Assembly (NCBI GenBank): GCA_031551255.1
Contig: JAVBNW010000146.1
Coordinates: 1 to 6,664 of the forward strand
DNA: 6,664 bases
Source: JAVBNW01 sp031551255
Lineage (GTDB): Bacteria > Bacillota > Clostridia > Christensenellales > UBA1750
Direction: 5' to 3'
Both the position numbers and the translations under genes were made by a program. This document shows positions 1 to 5,765 of this stretch, piece after piece (the first letter of the stretch is position 1; each line of letters begins with the position of its first letter). The notes beneath the pieces are model-generated. The model was not told the DNA's origin, searched no databases, and was given only the letters and a program-made list of their open reading frames with translations.

Positions 1-1018
1 TGAACTGCGCGAGAAACCTTACGTCGTTGTCGAATAGCATGCGCATATCGGCGATGTTGTAGCGCAGGTTCGTCACCCGCTCGATTCCGATGCCGAACGC
101 AAAGCCGGTGTATTTTTCCGAATCGATGCCGCACATATCCAGCACCTTGGGGTTGACCATGCCCGCGCCGAGCACCTCAATCCAGCCCGTGCCCTTGCAG
201 ATACGGCAACCCGCGCCCTTGCAGGCCGCGCAGGTGACATCCACCTCGGCGCTGGGTTCCGTGAACGGAAAGAACGACGGCCGAAATCTCGTGCGGATAC
301 CCTCGCCGTAGAACTCTTGCGCAAAGGTATCCAGCGTGCCCTTCAGGTCGCTCATGGAAACGCCTTCGTCCACCACGAGCCCTTCGCACTGCGAGAACAC
401 CGGCGAGTGGGTATTGTCCACCTCATCCACCCGATAGGTGCGGCCGGGGCATATGATGCGGATGGGTGGCTGGCGGGTGGTCATCACCCGCGCCTGCACA
501 GGCGAGGTGTGCGTGCGCAGCACCACGTTTTCGTTGAAATAGAACGTATCCTGCGCATCGCGCGCCGGGTGGTTCTTGGGCAGATTCAAAAGCTCGAAGT
601 TGTAGCGGTCGAACTCGATCTCCGGGCCTTCCTCCACCGAGAAGCCCATGGAGGTGAAGATGTCGATCATCCGCTCGGTAGTGATGGTAAGCGGATGCGG
701 CACGCCGATGGGCGGCCGCCTGCCGGGGATGGAGATGTCGATTTCCTCGAGTTTTAAACGCGCTTCCCTTTCGGCCCCCTTGAGCTTGTCGCCACTGAAC
801 CTTAACGCCTGCTCGATCTGCTCCCTCGCGCTGTTGATGATCTGCCCCACGATGGGCCGCTCCTCCGGCGAAAGCTTGCCCATGGCGCGCAGCAGCTCGG
901 TAAGCTCCCCCTTGCGACCGAGCACTTTGACGCGCAGCTGCTCGAGCTGATCGGAATCCTTTGCCTTTTCAAGCGCCTCCAGCGTAGATTGCCGGATTTT
1001 TTCGATTGTTTCCTGCAA
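1..1018 (-). CDS. pheS: Phenylalanine--tRNA ligase alpha subunit (3' end just cut off)
   Basis: Catalytic alpha subunit of the cytoplasmic (alpha-beta)2 phenylalanyl-tRNA synthetase, which charges tRNA-Phe with phenylalanine using ATP. The 339 visible residues run from an N-terminal coiled-coil arm (about 1-90) into the class II catalytic core. Visible signatures are motif 2 around RTYRVDE (193-199), the phenylalanine-pocket segment FPFTEPS (250-256), a CxxC...CxxC set (Cys263, 266, 271, 274) followed by GTGWIEVLGAGMV, and motif 3 GFAFGIGIER (305-314). Ala307 aligns with E. coli Ala294, which controls amino-acid size selection. The frame is open to the window edge and ends in FLAQF, so only one or two residues should be missing. 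The start is TTG at 1018-1016, with GGAGGG seven bases upstream; no ATG in frame fits as well. The gene is controlled by the T-box leader upstream. pheT is expected next, off the window. Confidence 0.97.
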   Translation of the reverse strand, partial: MQETIEKIRQSTLEALEKAKDSDQLEQLRVKVLGRKGELTELLRAMGKLSPEERPIVGQIINSAREQIEQALRFSGDKLKGAEREARLKLEEIDISIPGRRPPIGVPHPLTITTERMIDIFTSMGFSVEEGPEIEFDRYNFELLNLPKNHPARDAQDTFYFNENVVLRTHTSPVQARVMTTRQPPIRIICPGRTYRVDEVDNTHSPVFSQCEGLVVDEGVSMSDLKGTLDTFAQEFYGEGIRTRFRPSFFPFTEPSAEVDVTCAACKGAGCRICKGTGWIEVLGAGMVNPKVLDMCGIDSEKYTGFAFGIGIERVTNLRYNIADMRMLFDNDVRFLAQF

Positions 1019-1025
1019 TGTGATT

Positions 1026-1031
1026 CCCTCC
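1026..1031 (-). promoter_or_regulatory. Ribosome binding site of pheS (selects a TTG start)
   Basis: GGAGGG on the minus strand lies seven bases before TTG (1018-1016). It fixes the start at a TTG codon. The nearby ATG at 1042-1040 is followed at once by TAA and cannot start pheS. Confidence 0.8.
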
Positions 1032-1043
1032 TTGCTTTACATT

Positions 1044-1169
1044 AGACCTCCTGCGAAACTGAAGACGGGGGCGGAGGCAGGGAAAACGGCTTAAGACAGG
1101 GAAGCTTTGACAACGCATCGCGCCTATTTTCACCACTCCCGCCACGTTTTGGAGTTTCGCATGAGGTCT
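1044..1169 (-). repeat. Long inverted repeat in the pheS 5' leader
   Basis: Arms at 1044-1060 and 1153-1169 are complementary over 17 positions with one mismatch (AGACCTCATGCGAAACT on the minus strand against AGTTTCGCAGGAGGTCT). They are separated by 92 nt. A second pair, cgtttt (1145-1150) with aaaacg (1082-1087), nests inside. The repeat lies after the T-box terminator and before the pheS ribosome binding site, so the transcript would carry a long hairpin there. One arm contains an AGGAGG sequence. It is not part of the canonical T-box fold; function unknown. Confidence 0.7.
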
Positions 1170-1172
1170 GTT

Positions 1173-1211
1173 AGAACACAGAAAGGCCCCCGCCCGCATG
1201 GGACGGAGGCC
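1173..1211 (-). terminator. Leader terminator of the pheS T-box
   Basis: GGCCTCCGTCC (1211-1201) pairs along all 11 positions, two of them G-U, with GGGCGGGGGCC (1195-1185) around a 5-nt loop, followed by TTTCTGTGTTCT. It starts directly at the 3' side of the T-box sequence, as expected if terminator and antiterminator exclude each other. Confidence 0.88.
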
Positions 1212-1426
1212 CGTGGTACCACCCAATTTCGTTTCTTTTCAAGAAACCTCAAAGCCTGTAACGGGGCAAGCCGCCGCAGCCTACCGCCTCATCGCGAGGG
1301 TTCGGCAACAGTGCTCGGGAGAGAAATTCGGCCCTGTGCGCCGCGGGACGGCTTGCAGCCGATGACCATCCCTCTCTTGGCGGCGGAGCCACAAAGCTTA
1401 CTGTGCTCCTTCATCGCATGGATTGT
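1173..1426 (-). promoter_or_regulatory. T-box riboswitch leader (tRNA-Phe sensing) of pheS
   Basis: A cis-acting leader RNA that binds tRNA-Phe and lets transcription continue when the tRNA is uncharged. On the minus strand, the 5' part has a GATGAAGGAGCACAGTAA segment typical of the stem I base (about 1415-1398). Helix pairs ACAGT/ACTGT and CTTTGTG/CACAGGG bracket the specifier loop. The specifier loop holds GAATTTCTC, with UUC at 1325-1323 (or the overlapping UUU at 1326-1324); both are Phe codons, matching the gene downstream. A 7-bp stem III candidate (GTTTCTT, GAA loop, AAGAAAC; 1247-1231) comes next. The hallmark T-box sequence TTGGGTGGTACCACGG (1226-1211) follows, and then the terminator. 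The exact specifier base triplet and helix ends are inferred by eye. Confidence 0.93.
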
Positions 1427-1431
1427 AGTGC

Positions 1432-1460
1432 ATTATATACGAGTTGATGAGGTTTTGCAA
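1432..1460 (-). promoter_or_regulatory. Sigma-A-type promoter of the pheS T-box leader
   Basis: On the minus strand, TTGCAA (1460-1455) and a perfect TATAAT (1437-1432) are separated by exactly 17 bases. The transcript would begin near 1426, just before the stem I base of the T-box leader. Confidence 0.85.
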
Positions 1461-1494
1461 CACCGCATTTGCGATTTGGTTTAGACCCTATGGC

Positions 1495-2217
1495 TTATAA
1501 TCGGCCAACCCAAAAGCGGAACGACGAGCGGGAGATTTTTTCGCAGGGCAAGGAGACGGAAGGGGGCGACCCTTCGGGATACGCCTGATCCGCTCGCCTG
1601 CTCTTCATTTGGGGGCGTCCAGCTTTAACAGCCTTGATCGCATTGCCGGGTTGCAGCCCGGCAAAGAAATAATACGCGTCCTCAGGCGGCGGAAGCGTCC
1701 AGAAATCGGTTCCATCGCCGTCGATAAAGCCGGTCAGACGGCATGAGCCGTCGGGATATTCATACAAGACCGCGCAAAAAACCGGTCCGGTAAAATCCTT
1801 AACGATGGCCGAGCCCTGTTGCTGTTTGGCCGACCAGAACAGCGTCATCGCATACCCATCGCACAAAGAGGCCGAATTTTGCAAATAGCGCACCGTGCCG
1901 CCGCTTCCCGCGATGTCGACGGCGCGCTCGCCGATCTGCCCGGTTTCCGAAGTCAGCCTGCTAAGCGTCACATCAAGGCCACCTTCTCCGGCCAAATCGC
2001 GCAGCCATCCATCGGGCGCTCCGACCGCTTGAAAATGCATCGATCCTACGTGGGCAACTTCGAAATTCCCCACGGCGGGGCCGGCATCGGCGCCCTCTAG
2101 AAGATCCTCAAGTTCGTAGTGCAAAAAACCCTGAAAATGATCGACTGCCCCAACCCACACCGCCAACGCGATAAAGGCGATTATGAATGTCAAAACCCCT
2201 GCCAAACCCTTTTTCAT
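1495..2217 (-). CDS. Unrecognised secreted or membrane-anchored protein, 240 aa
   Basis: I do not recognise this family. The protein starts MKKGLAGVLT and has one hydrophobic stretch (about residues 8-24), reading as a signal peptide or N-terminal anchor with the remainder outside the membrane. The body (about 30-198) looks like a mixed alpha/beta globular domain with four cysteines in the whole protein (119, 148, 159, 225). No catalytic motif is visible. The ATG at 2217 is preceded by a GGAAGG site ten bases upstream and by a plausible promoter at 2293-2321. Residues 204-240 are Ser/Pro/Arg-rich and unlike the body. One base fewer in the G5 run at 1611-1615 would end the protein at Lys203 (TGA at 1607-1605), so the tail may be frameshift run-out. 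It reads toward pheS and stops 35 bp before the pheS promoter, with no clear terminator after it. Confidence 0.7.
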   Translation of the reverse strand: MKKGLAGVLTFIIAFIALAVWVGAVDHFQGFLHYELEDLLEGADAGPAVGNFEVAHVGSMHFQAVGAPDGWLRDLAGEGGLDVTLSRLTSETGQIGERAVDIAGSGGTVRYLQNSASLCDGYAMTLFWSAKQQQGSAIVKDFTGPVFCAVLYEYPDGSCRLTGFIDGDGTDFWTLPPPEDAYYFFAGLQPGNAIKAVKAGRPQMKSRRADQAYPEGSPPSVSLPCEKISRSSFRFWVGRL

Positions 2218-2292
2218 GCCCTGACGCCCTTCCTTTCAGAAACAAGCAACAAACATGCTCAAAGATGCGCTTTGACCGCGGGAGTGTTCCGC

Positions 2293-2321
2293 CTTATAAC
2301 GTTAAGCGGTCTGGCGCGCAA
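2293..2321 (-). promoter_or_regulatory. Candidate promoter of the 240-aa protein gene
   Basis: On the minus strand, TTGCGC (2321-2316) and TATAAG (2298-2293) are spaced by 17 bases, about 75 bp before the ATG at 2217. The fit is reasonable but not perfect; it is the best sigma-A-like pair I found upstream of this gene. Confidence 0.45.
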
Positions 2322-2335
2322 TCGCAAATCGCGTT

Positions 2336-2350
2336 TCAAATAGTATTTGA
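2336..2350. promoter_or_regulatory. 15-bp palindrome in the divergent intergenic region (possible operator)
   Basis: TCAAATA-G-TATTTGA is a perfect 7+1+7 palindrome midway between two divergent genes. It sits just upstream of the candidate minus-strand promoter. A further inverted pair, ATACGGT (2350-2356) with ACCGTAT (2395-2401), begins on its last base. Position and symmetry suit a dimeric regulator, but no regulator gene is visible nearby, so the role is inferred. Confidence 0.4.
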
Positions 2351-2504
2351 TACGGTATTTTTATCTGCGAGCGGCAATGAACGTACAGCGGAAAACCGTA
2401 TGAAAAAAGCAGCCCATGCAGCGAATTGGCCGAACACATGGCGCGGAGCGCCGCCGCAAAGGATCACCGCGCACCTTCTTGGCATACGTTATGTAGACGA
2501 ACGG

Positions 2505-2512
2505 AAGGAGGT
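2505..2512 (+). promoter_or_regulatory. Ribosome binding site of the collagen-like gene (decides its start)
   Basis: AAGGAGGT lies six bases before the ATG at 2519. An upstream in-frame ATG at 2426 has no such site, and the 31 residues it would add are low-complexity and encode the ribosome site itself. The shorter start is therefore chosen. Confidence 0.85.
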
Positions 2513-2518
2513 ACAGCG

Positions 2519-3052
2519 ATGAAATGTGCCTTGACGAGTGGTGGCGGCTGCAATACGCGCTGTGTTCTCATCCCCGGGCCGGCCGGGCCGCAGGGTATCC
2601 CCGGCCCGCAAGGCCCTGCCGGCAGCGTGACGACCGCCTACGGATCGTTTATCTGCGATACGCCCGGCGAATACCCTCAGTTTTCCAGCCTACCGCTTAT
2701 GGCCGGAGCGGAGGTGGAACCTGTCGGACTCGCCCTCTCCCCGCCGTCCGGTATACTGATACTCACGCCAGGCGTGTATCAAATCGGCTATGGTGTTGTT
2801 TCCCGAAACCTTCCCATTAGCGTCACGCTTAGCCGAAACGGCCAAACCCTGCCGTCGTTTCAGGTATCGCTGGACAACGGCAGCACGTCGGATAAGTGGG
2901 TCGGTTGCACGGGTTTTTTGCCTCTTCAACAGGGCGACGTTCTCAGCCTTGCCAACCAGAGCGACACGCCGCTGTTTGTACCGCGGTTAACCGGCATATT
3001 GGCATACGTAACCTTATTGCGAGCGAGCGACATTCTACAGATCACGCCCTGA
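2519..3052 (+). CDS. Short collagen-like protein with C1q/TNF-like C-terminal domain
   Basis: A 177-residue protein. Residues 1-19 contain three cysteines (3, 11, 15) and no signal peptide. Residues 20-37 form six Gly-X-Y triplets, five rich in Pro/Gln/Ala (GPAGPQGIPGPQGPAGS), a minimal collagen-like stretch. Residues 40-177 look like a jelly-roll domain: the LTPGVYQIGYGV strand (82-93), a VTLSRNGQ strand (102-109), LQQGDVLSLAN (136-146) and a C-terminal hydrophobic strand, as in the C-terminal trimerising domains of BclA-type exosporium proteins. Known relatives coat spores and assemble without secretion, being made in the mother cell; that role here is inferred. It is the only plus-strand gene, with an excellent ribosome site and a long non-coding stretch on each side. 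Its collagen part is unusually short. No T-rich terminator follows on the plus strand. Confidence 0.85.
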   Translation: MKCALTSGGGCNTRCVLIPGPAGPQGIPGPQGPAGSVTTAYGSFICDTPGEYPQFSSLPLMAGAEVEPVGLALSPPSGILILTPGVYQIGYGVVSRNLPISVTLSRNGQTLPSFQVSLDNGSTSDKWVGCTGFLPLQQGDVLSLANQSDTPLFVPRLTGILAYVTLLRASDILQITP

Positions 3053-3117
3053 GTGTAGTAGGATAGGCGGACATAGCGGCAAAGATCCATCGCGTTATGC
3101 GAGATGCATGCGCAAGA

Positions 3118-3350
3118 TTTGCCACAGGATTGGGACGCCGAGGCGCCGCTTGCAGGGCGTGTATAGTCATCGACCCCCAAAGCGCGCAAAAGACGGCGAA
3201 CGGGGGGGGCTTCGCGAGGAAGGGCAAGGGGGCATAGCCGTAGCTATGGCGACTGTGCCTGACAAAGTGAGGGCAACCCATCCGTCCCTGGACTTGCATG
3301 CTTTGGGGGTCGGCGACGATAAAACCGTTCGCGCCCTCGGCCTTGGCAAA
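3118..3350. repeat. Concentric inverted repeats forming a foldback element
   Basis: Arms nest around one centre. The outer pair is TTTGCCA (3118-3124) with TGGCAAA (3344-3350). Next comes CCGAGGCGC (3138-3146) with GCGCCCTCGG (3331-3340), which has one bulge. The core is CGACCCCCAAAGCGCGCAA (3171-3189) with its complement at 3294-3312: 17 of 19 pairs, including 13 contiguous. Further in is GACGG (3192-3196) with CCGTC (3282-3286). Inside sits CATAGC-CGTA-GCTATG (3233-3248), which on the minus strand closes a C(UACG)G loop of the stable UNCG class. The element could be a structured RNA or a small repeat such as a MITE. No transposase or clear target duplication supports mobility. Confidence 0.6.
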
Positions 3351-3370
3351 ATATCCGGGTACTGCCCAGC

Positions 3371-3415
3371 GGCAAAATAGCAATAGGAGCCCCGCTGTCA
3401 CAGCCGCTCCTATTG
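3371..3415 (-). terminator. Terminator after the lipoprotein gene
   Basis: CAATAGGAGC (3415-3406 on the minus strand) pairs perfectly with GCTCCTATTG (3390-3381). An inner GCTG/CAGC pair lies in the 15-nt loop. On the minus strand the stem is followed by CTATTTTGCC. It lies 36 bp after the stop at 3452. The plus-strand side has no T-run, so it should serve the minus strand only. Confidence 0.7.
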
Positions 3416-3451
3416 TATGGGTGAACACGTTTTGAGCAATCCGCCCGGAAC

Positions 3452-3814
3452 CTATTGCTGCCTGCTGGTGTCGCGCGTATACGAAACGGCGTCGCCCGAA
3501 TCCACCGGGTATTCGAGGCAAAGCTCGCTATCCCCAAAGAACGTAAAGCCGTACGTCATCGCGTTGGGGTCGGTAAGCGCGTCTCCCTCTTCCTCGTAGA
3601 GAATATAGATCTTTTCGCCCTTCACCGCATATGTGATGGGCAGCGTGAACCCCTGGAAAAGCGTATAGCCGACGCCGTCCATCCCAAAGCCAAAGCCGCT
3701 ATAGCCGCTCTCGTCGATCCATGCGCCGTATAGGCGCTTATCCACCCCGCCGCAGCCCGCGAGCAGGCCTGCCAGCATCACGGCGCAAAGCAGCACAAGC
3801 AGTATTTTCTTCAA
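3452..3814 (-). CDS. Small secreted lipoprotein, 120 aa
   Basis: A predicted lipoprotein: a charged start (MKKI), a hydrophobic stretch (4-19) and the lipobox LAGC (18-21), so Cys21 would be lipidated and the mature 100-residue protein held on the outer face of the membrane. The mature part is aromatic- and Gly-rich, with YGAWIDESGYSGFGF at 29-43, FTLPITYAVKGEKIYILY at 56-73, and an acidic middle. It resembles small clostridial lipocalin-like beta domains that begin with an LxGxW-type strand; that match is by eye and the exact function is unknown. The start is TTG (3814-3812), with GGAGGG six bases upstream. The ATG at 3818-3816 is out of frame and only two bases from the ribosome site. The gene follows ftsH by 49 bp and has its own candidate promoter and a terminator. 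Confidence 0.85.
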   Translation of the reverse strand: MKKILLVLLCAVMLAGLLAGCGGVDKRLYGAWIDESGYSGFGFGMDGVGYTLFQGFTLPITYAVKGEKIYILYEEEGDALTDPNAMTYGFTFFGDSELCLEYPVDSGDAVSYTRDTSRQQ

Positions 3815-3837
3815 GCATATCCCTCCGTATCGCGGTT

Positions 3838-3867
3838 ATTGTACCACAGCGGATATCGCCGATTCAA
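3838..3867 (-). promoter_or_regulatory. Candidate promoter of the lipoprotein gene, overlapping the ftsH stop
   Basis: TTGAAT (3867-3862) and TACAAT (3843-3838) on the minus strand are separated by 18 bases. The -35 overlaps the last ftsH codons. The transcript would start near 3831, leaving a leader of about 17 nt that just includes the GGAGGG site. With no terminator after ftsH, read-through is also likely. Confidence 0.45.
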
Positions 3868-5765
3868 GCATTTTCCCCAACGGGCACTCCCAGCGGCAGC
3901 GCCCGGGGCGTCTCTCCGGCCAGCTCCATAAAATCTTCGCCGGTGAGCGTTTCGCGCTCGAACAGCGCGTCGGCGACCTTCATGAGGATGTCAAGGTCTT
4001 TTCCGAGCACTTCGCTCGCCCGCCTATACGCCTCTTCGATGATCCTGCGCACTTCGTCGTCGATCTTTGCGGCCGTCTCGGAAGAACACGTCAGCTCAAA
4101 GCGCCCGTTGAGATAGGGGTTGTTTTGATCCTCGAGCTTTACCATGCCGAAGGCATCGCTCATGCCGTACTGCGTCACCATCGCGCGCGCGAGTTGCGTC
4201 GCCTTCTCGATGTCGTTGGAGGCCCCGGTGGTCACCTTGCCCGCCGTCAGCTGCTCGGCGGCGCGCCCCGCGGTAAGGGTAGCGATGCGCGAGAACAGCT
4301 CCTCGCGGGAATACAAAAACTTTTCGTCCTCTTCCGTTTGTATGACATACCCCAGCGAGCCCATAGTGCGCGGCACGATGGTAATCTTCTGAACCGGCAT
4401 GCGGCCGTCTTCCCGAAGGGCCACCAGTGCGTGCCCCGCCTCGTGTACGGCCACTAGGCGCTTTTCTTCGGCGGAAAGAATGCGGTCCTTCTTTTCCTTG
4501 CCGGCGATCACCGTTTCGACCGATTCCATTAAATCTTCCTGTAGAACGGCGTCCCGACCGTTGCCGACGGCCCTGAGCGCCGCCTCGTTGATCATATTCG
4601 CAAGGTCCGCGCCCACCGCGCCGGGGGTAGATCTTGCGATCTGGTCGAGGTTGACGTCCTCCCCCATGCGCACATCCCGCGCATGCACGGTAAGGATGGC
4701 GAGCCTGCCCTTAAAATCGGGCTTGTCCACGATGATGCGCCTATCGAACCTGCCGGGCCTAAGCAACGCCGGGTCGAGCACCTCGGGCCTGTTGGTCGCC
4801 GCGAGAATCACGACGCCCTTGGAGGAGTCAAACCCGTCCATTTCGGCGAGCAGCTGGTTGAGCGTCTGTTCGCGCTCGTCGTTGCCACCCATCATGTTGT
4901 TGCCGCGGGATTTGCCGATCGCGTCGATCTCGTCGATGAACACGATGCACGGGGCCTTCTCCACCGCCTGCTTGAAAAGATCCCTTACCCGGGAAGCGCC
5001 GACCCCTACGAACATCTCGACAAAATCCGAACCGGACAGCGCGAAGAACGGAACGCCCGCCTCCCCCGCAACCGCCTTGGCAAGCAGCGTCTTTCCGGTA
5101 CCGGGCGGGCCTACCAGCAGCGCGCCCTTAGGCATTTTCGCGCCGATGGCAGCGTATTTTGTGGGGTTTTTCAAAAAATCGATGATTTCCTCGAGGGATT
5201 CCTTTGCCTCCTCCTGGCCCGCGACATCGGCGAAGGTAACCCCCGTCTCCTTTTCGCCGTAGATTTTTGCGGTGTTCTTGCCAAAGCTCATCGCGCCGGA
5301 GTTCATCCGCTTGGCGGATGCGCGCATGATCAAGCTAAAGAGGCCTATCAGCAAGACCGAGGGCAAGATGATGGAGATGATGAAGTTGATGAACGGGCTT
5401 TGCTGCTGCGGAATGGGCTTGGCGTATTCTACGCCCGCCCGCTCTAACCTATCGATTAGGTCGGGGTCGTCCATCCGGCCCACGACGTACTGCGCGGTGA
5501 ACCTTTCGGGCACGGCCATCTGGCCGTCTTTTTCCTCCTTCAGGTCGTAGTAAATCCGATCGTCCTCCACCTGCACGTGCGCAACCGTTTTGCCCTCCAA
5601 CGCGGCGATAAACTCGTTATACGGCACCGCCTTCGTGCCAAAGCCCGAAAGCATGCTCGTGAAGACGTTCAGAAGTGAAACCGCCATGAAGATCACGGCG
5701 GCGGCGATCAAGATTTTTTTGATATTTCCCCCGCCCTGATCGTTGTCCGGCTCGTTGGTAGGCAT
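3864..5765 (-). CDS. ftsH: ATP-dependent zinc metalloprotease FtsH
   Basis: Membrane-bound hexameric AAA+ protease that extracts and degrades misassembled membrane proteins and some cytosolic regulators. The 633-residue length is normal for the family (about 610-650). In order: TM1 (about 16-37), an extracytoplasmic domain (38-124), TM2 (about 125-147), then the AAA+ module with Walker A GPPGTGKT (219-226), pore loop MFVG (251-254), Walker B VFIDEID (275-281) and the second region of homology with arginine fingers Arg336 and Arg339 (LRPGRF). The protease domain has the zinc site HEAGH (441-445), with Asp518 in GASNDIE as the expected third ligand. No key residue is missing. The ATG at 5765 has GGAGGG seven bases upstream. 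It lies downstream of clpC but behind a strong terminator, so it needs its own promoter; I found no convincing -35/-10 pair in 5779-5870. Confidence 0.98.
   Translation of the reverse strand: MPTNEPDNDQGGGNIKKILIAAAVIFMAVSLLNVFTSMLSGFGTKAVPYNEFIAALEGKTVAHVQVEDDRIYYDLKEEKDGQMAVPERFTAQYVVGRMDDPDLIDRLERAGVEYAKPIPQQQSPFINFIISIILPSVLLIGLFSLIMRASAKRMNSGAMSFGKNTAKIYGEKETGVTFADVAGQEEAKESLEEIIDFLKNPTKYAAIGAKMPKGALLVGPPGTGKTLLAKAVAGEAGVPFFALSGSDFVEMFVGVGASRVRDLFKQAVEKAPCIVFIDEIDAIGKSRGNNMMGGNDEREQTLNQLLAEMDGFDSSKGVVILAATNRPEVLDPALLRPGRFDRRIIVDKPDFKGRLAILTVHARDVRMGEDVNLDQIARSTPGAVGADLANMINEAALRAVGNGRDAVLQEDLMESVETVIAGKEKKDRILSAEEKRLVAVHEAGHALVALREDGRMPVQKITIVPRTMGSLGYVIQTEEDEKFLYSREELFSRIATLTAGRAAEQLTAGKVTTGASNDIEKATQLARAMVTQYGMSDAFGMVKLEDQNNPYLNGRFELTCSSETAAKIDDEVRRIIEEAYRRASEVLGKDLDILMKVADALFERETLTGEDFMELAGETPRALPLGVPVGENA

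Larger units (their letters stand above)
3053..3451. other. 399-bp convergent intergenic region, no supported gene
   Basis: The stretch lies between the stop of the collagen-like gene and the stop of the lipoprotein gene. Open frames cross it on both strands, but none has a good ribosome site or a recognisable protein pattern; their compositions are Arg/Pro-rich, as in GC-rich shadows. It holds the foldback repeats (3118-3350) and the minus-strand terminator (about 3371-3415). It also has a 9-base direct repeat AGCGGCAAA at 3075-3083 and 3368-3376 on either side of the foldback, which could be chance. Confidence 0.65.

Noticed and set aside
969..1226. 85-residue minus-strand frame in the pheS leader
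   Set aside because: It starts inside the T-box terminator region, runs out of frame into pheS and has no ribosome site.
2465..2491. Sigma-K-like promoter (CATACGTTA at 2483-2491) for the collagen-like gene
   Set aside because: The -10 fits the CATA-NNN-TA pattern, but the only CACC-type -35 (2465-2468) is 14 bp away rather than 16-17, so it is not supported as it stands.
2426..2518. Upstream start adding 31 residues to the collagen-like protein
   Set aside because: No ribosome site before it, and the extra residues encode the strong AAGGAGGT site used by the ATG at 2519.
3075..3376. AGCGGCAAA direct repeats as a target-site duplication around a mobile element
   Set aside because: A 9-base match within 300 bp can occur by chance, and there are no matching terminal inverted repeats directly inside the two copies.
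3108..3380. 90-residue plus-strand frame and the overlapping minus-strand 159-residue frame at 3042-3521
   Set aside because: Arg/Pro-rich composition, no ribosome site, and overlap with the foldback repeats and the lipoprotein gene; best explained as open frames in non-coding GC-rich DNA.
3381..3415. Hairpin as a terminator for the plus-strand collagen-like gene
   Set aside because: The plus-strand side of the stem is followed by tatggg rather than a T-run, and it lies more than 320 bp after that gene's stop.
4399..5447. Long plus-strand frames of 287 and 254 residues
   Set aside because: They lie wholly opposite ftsH, whose motifs are complete; their serine/arginine- and His-rich compositions are antisense shadows.
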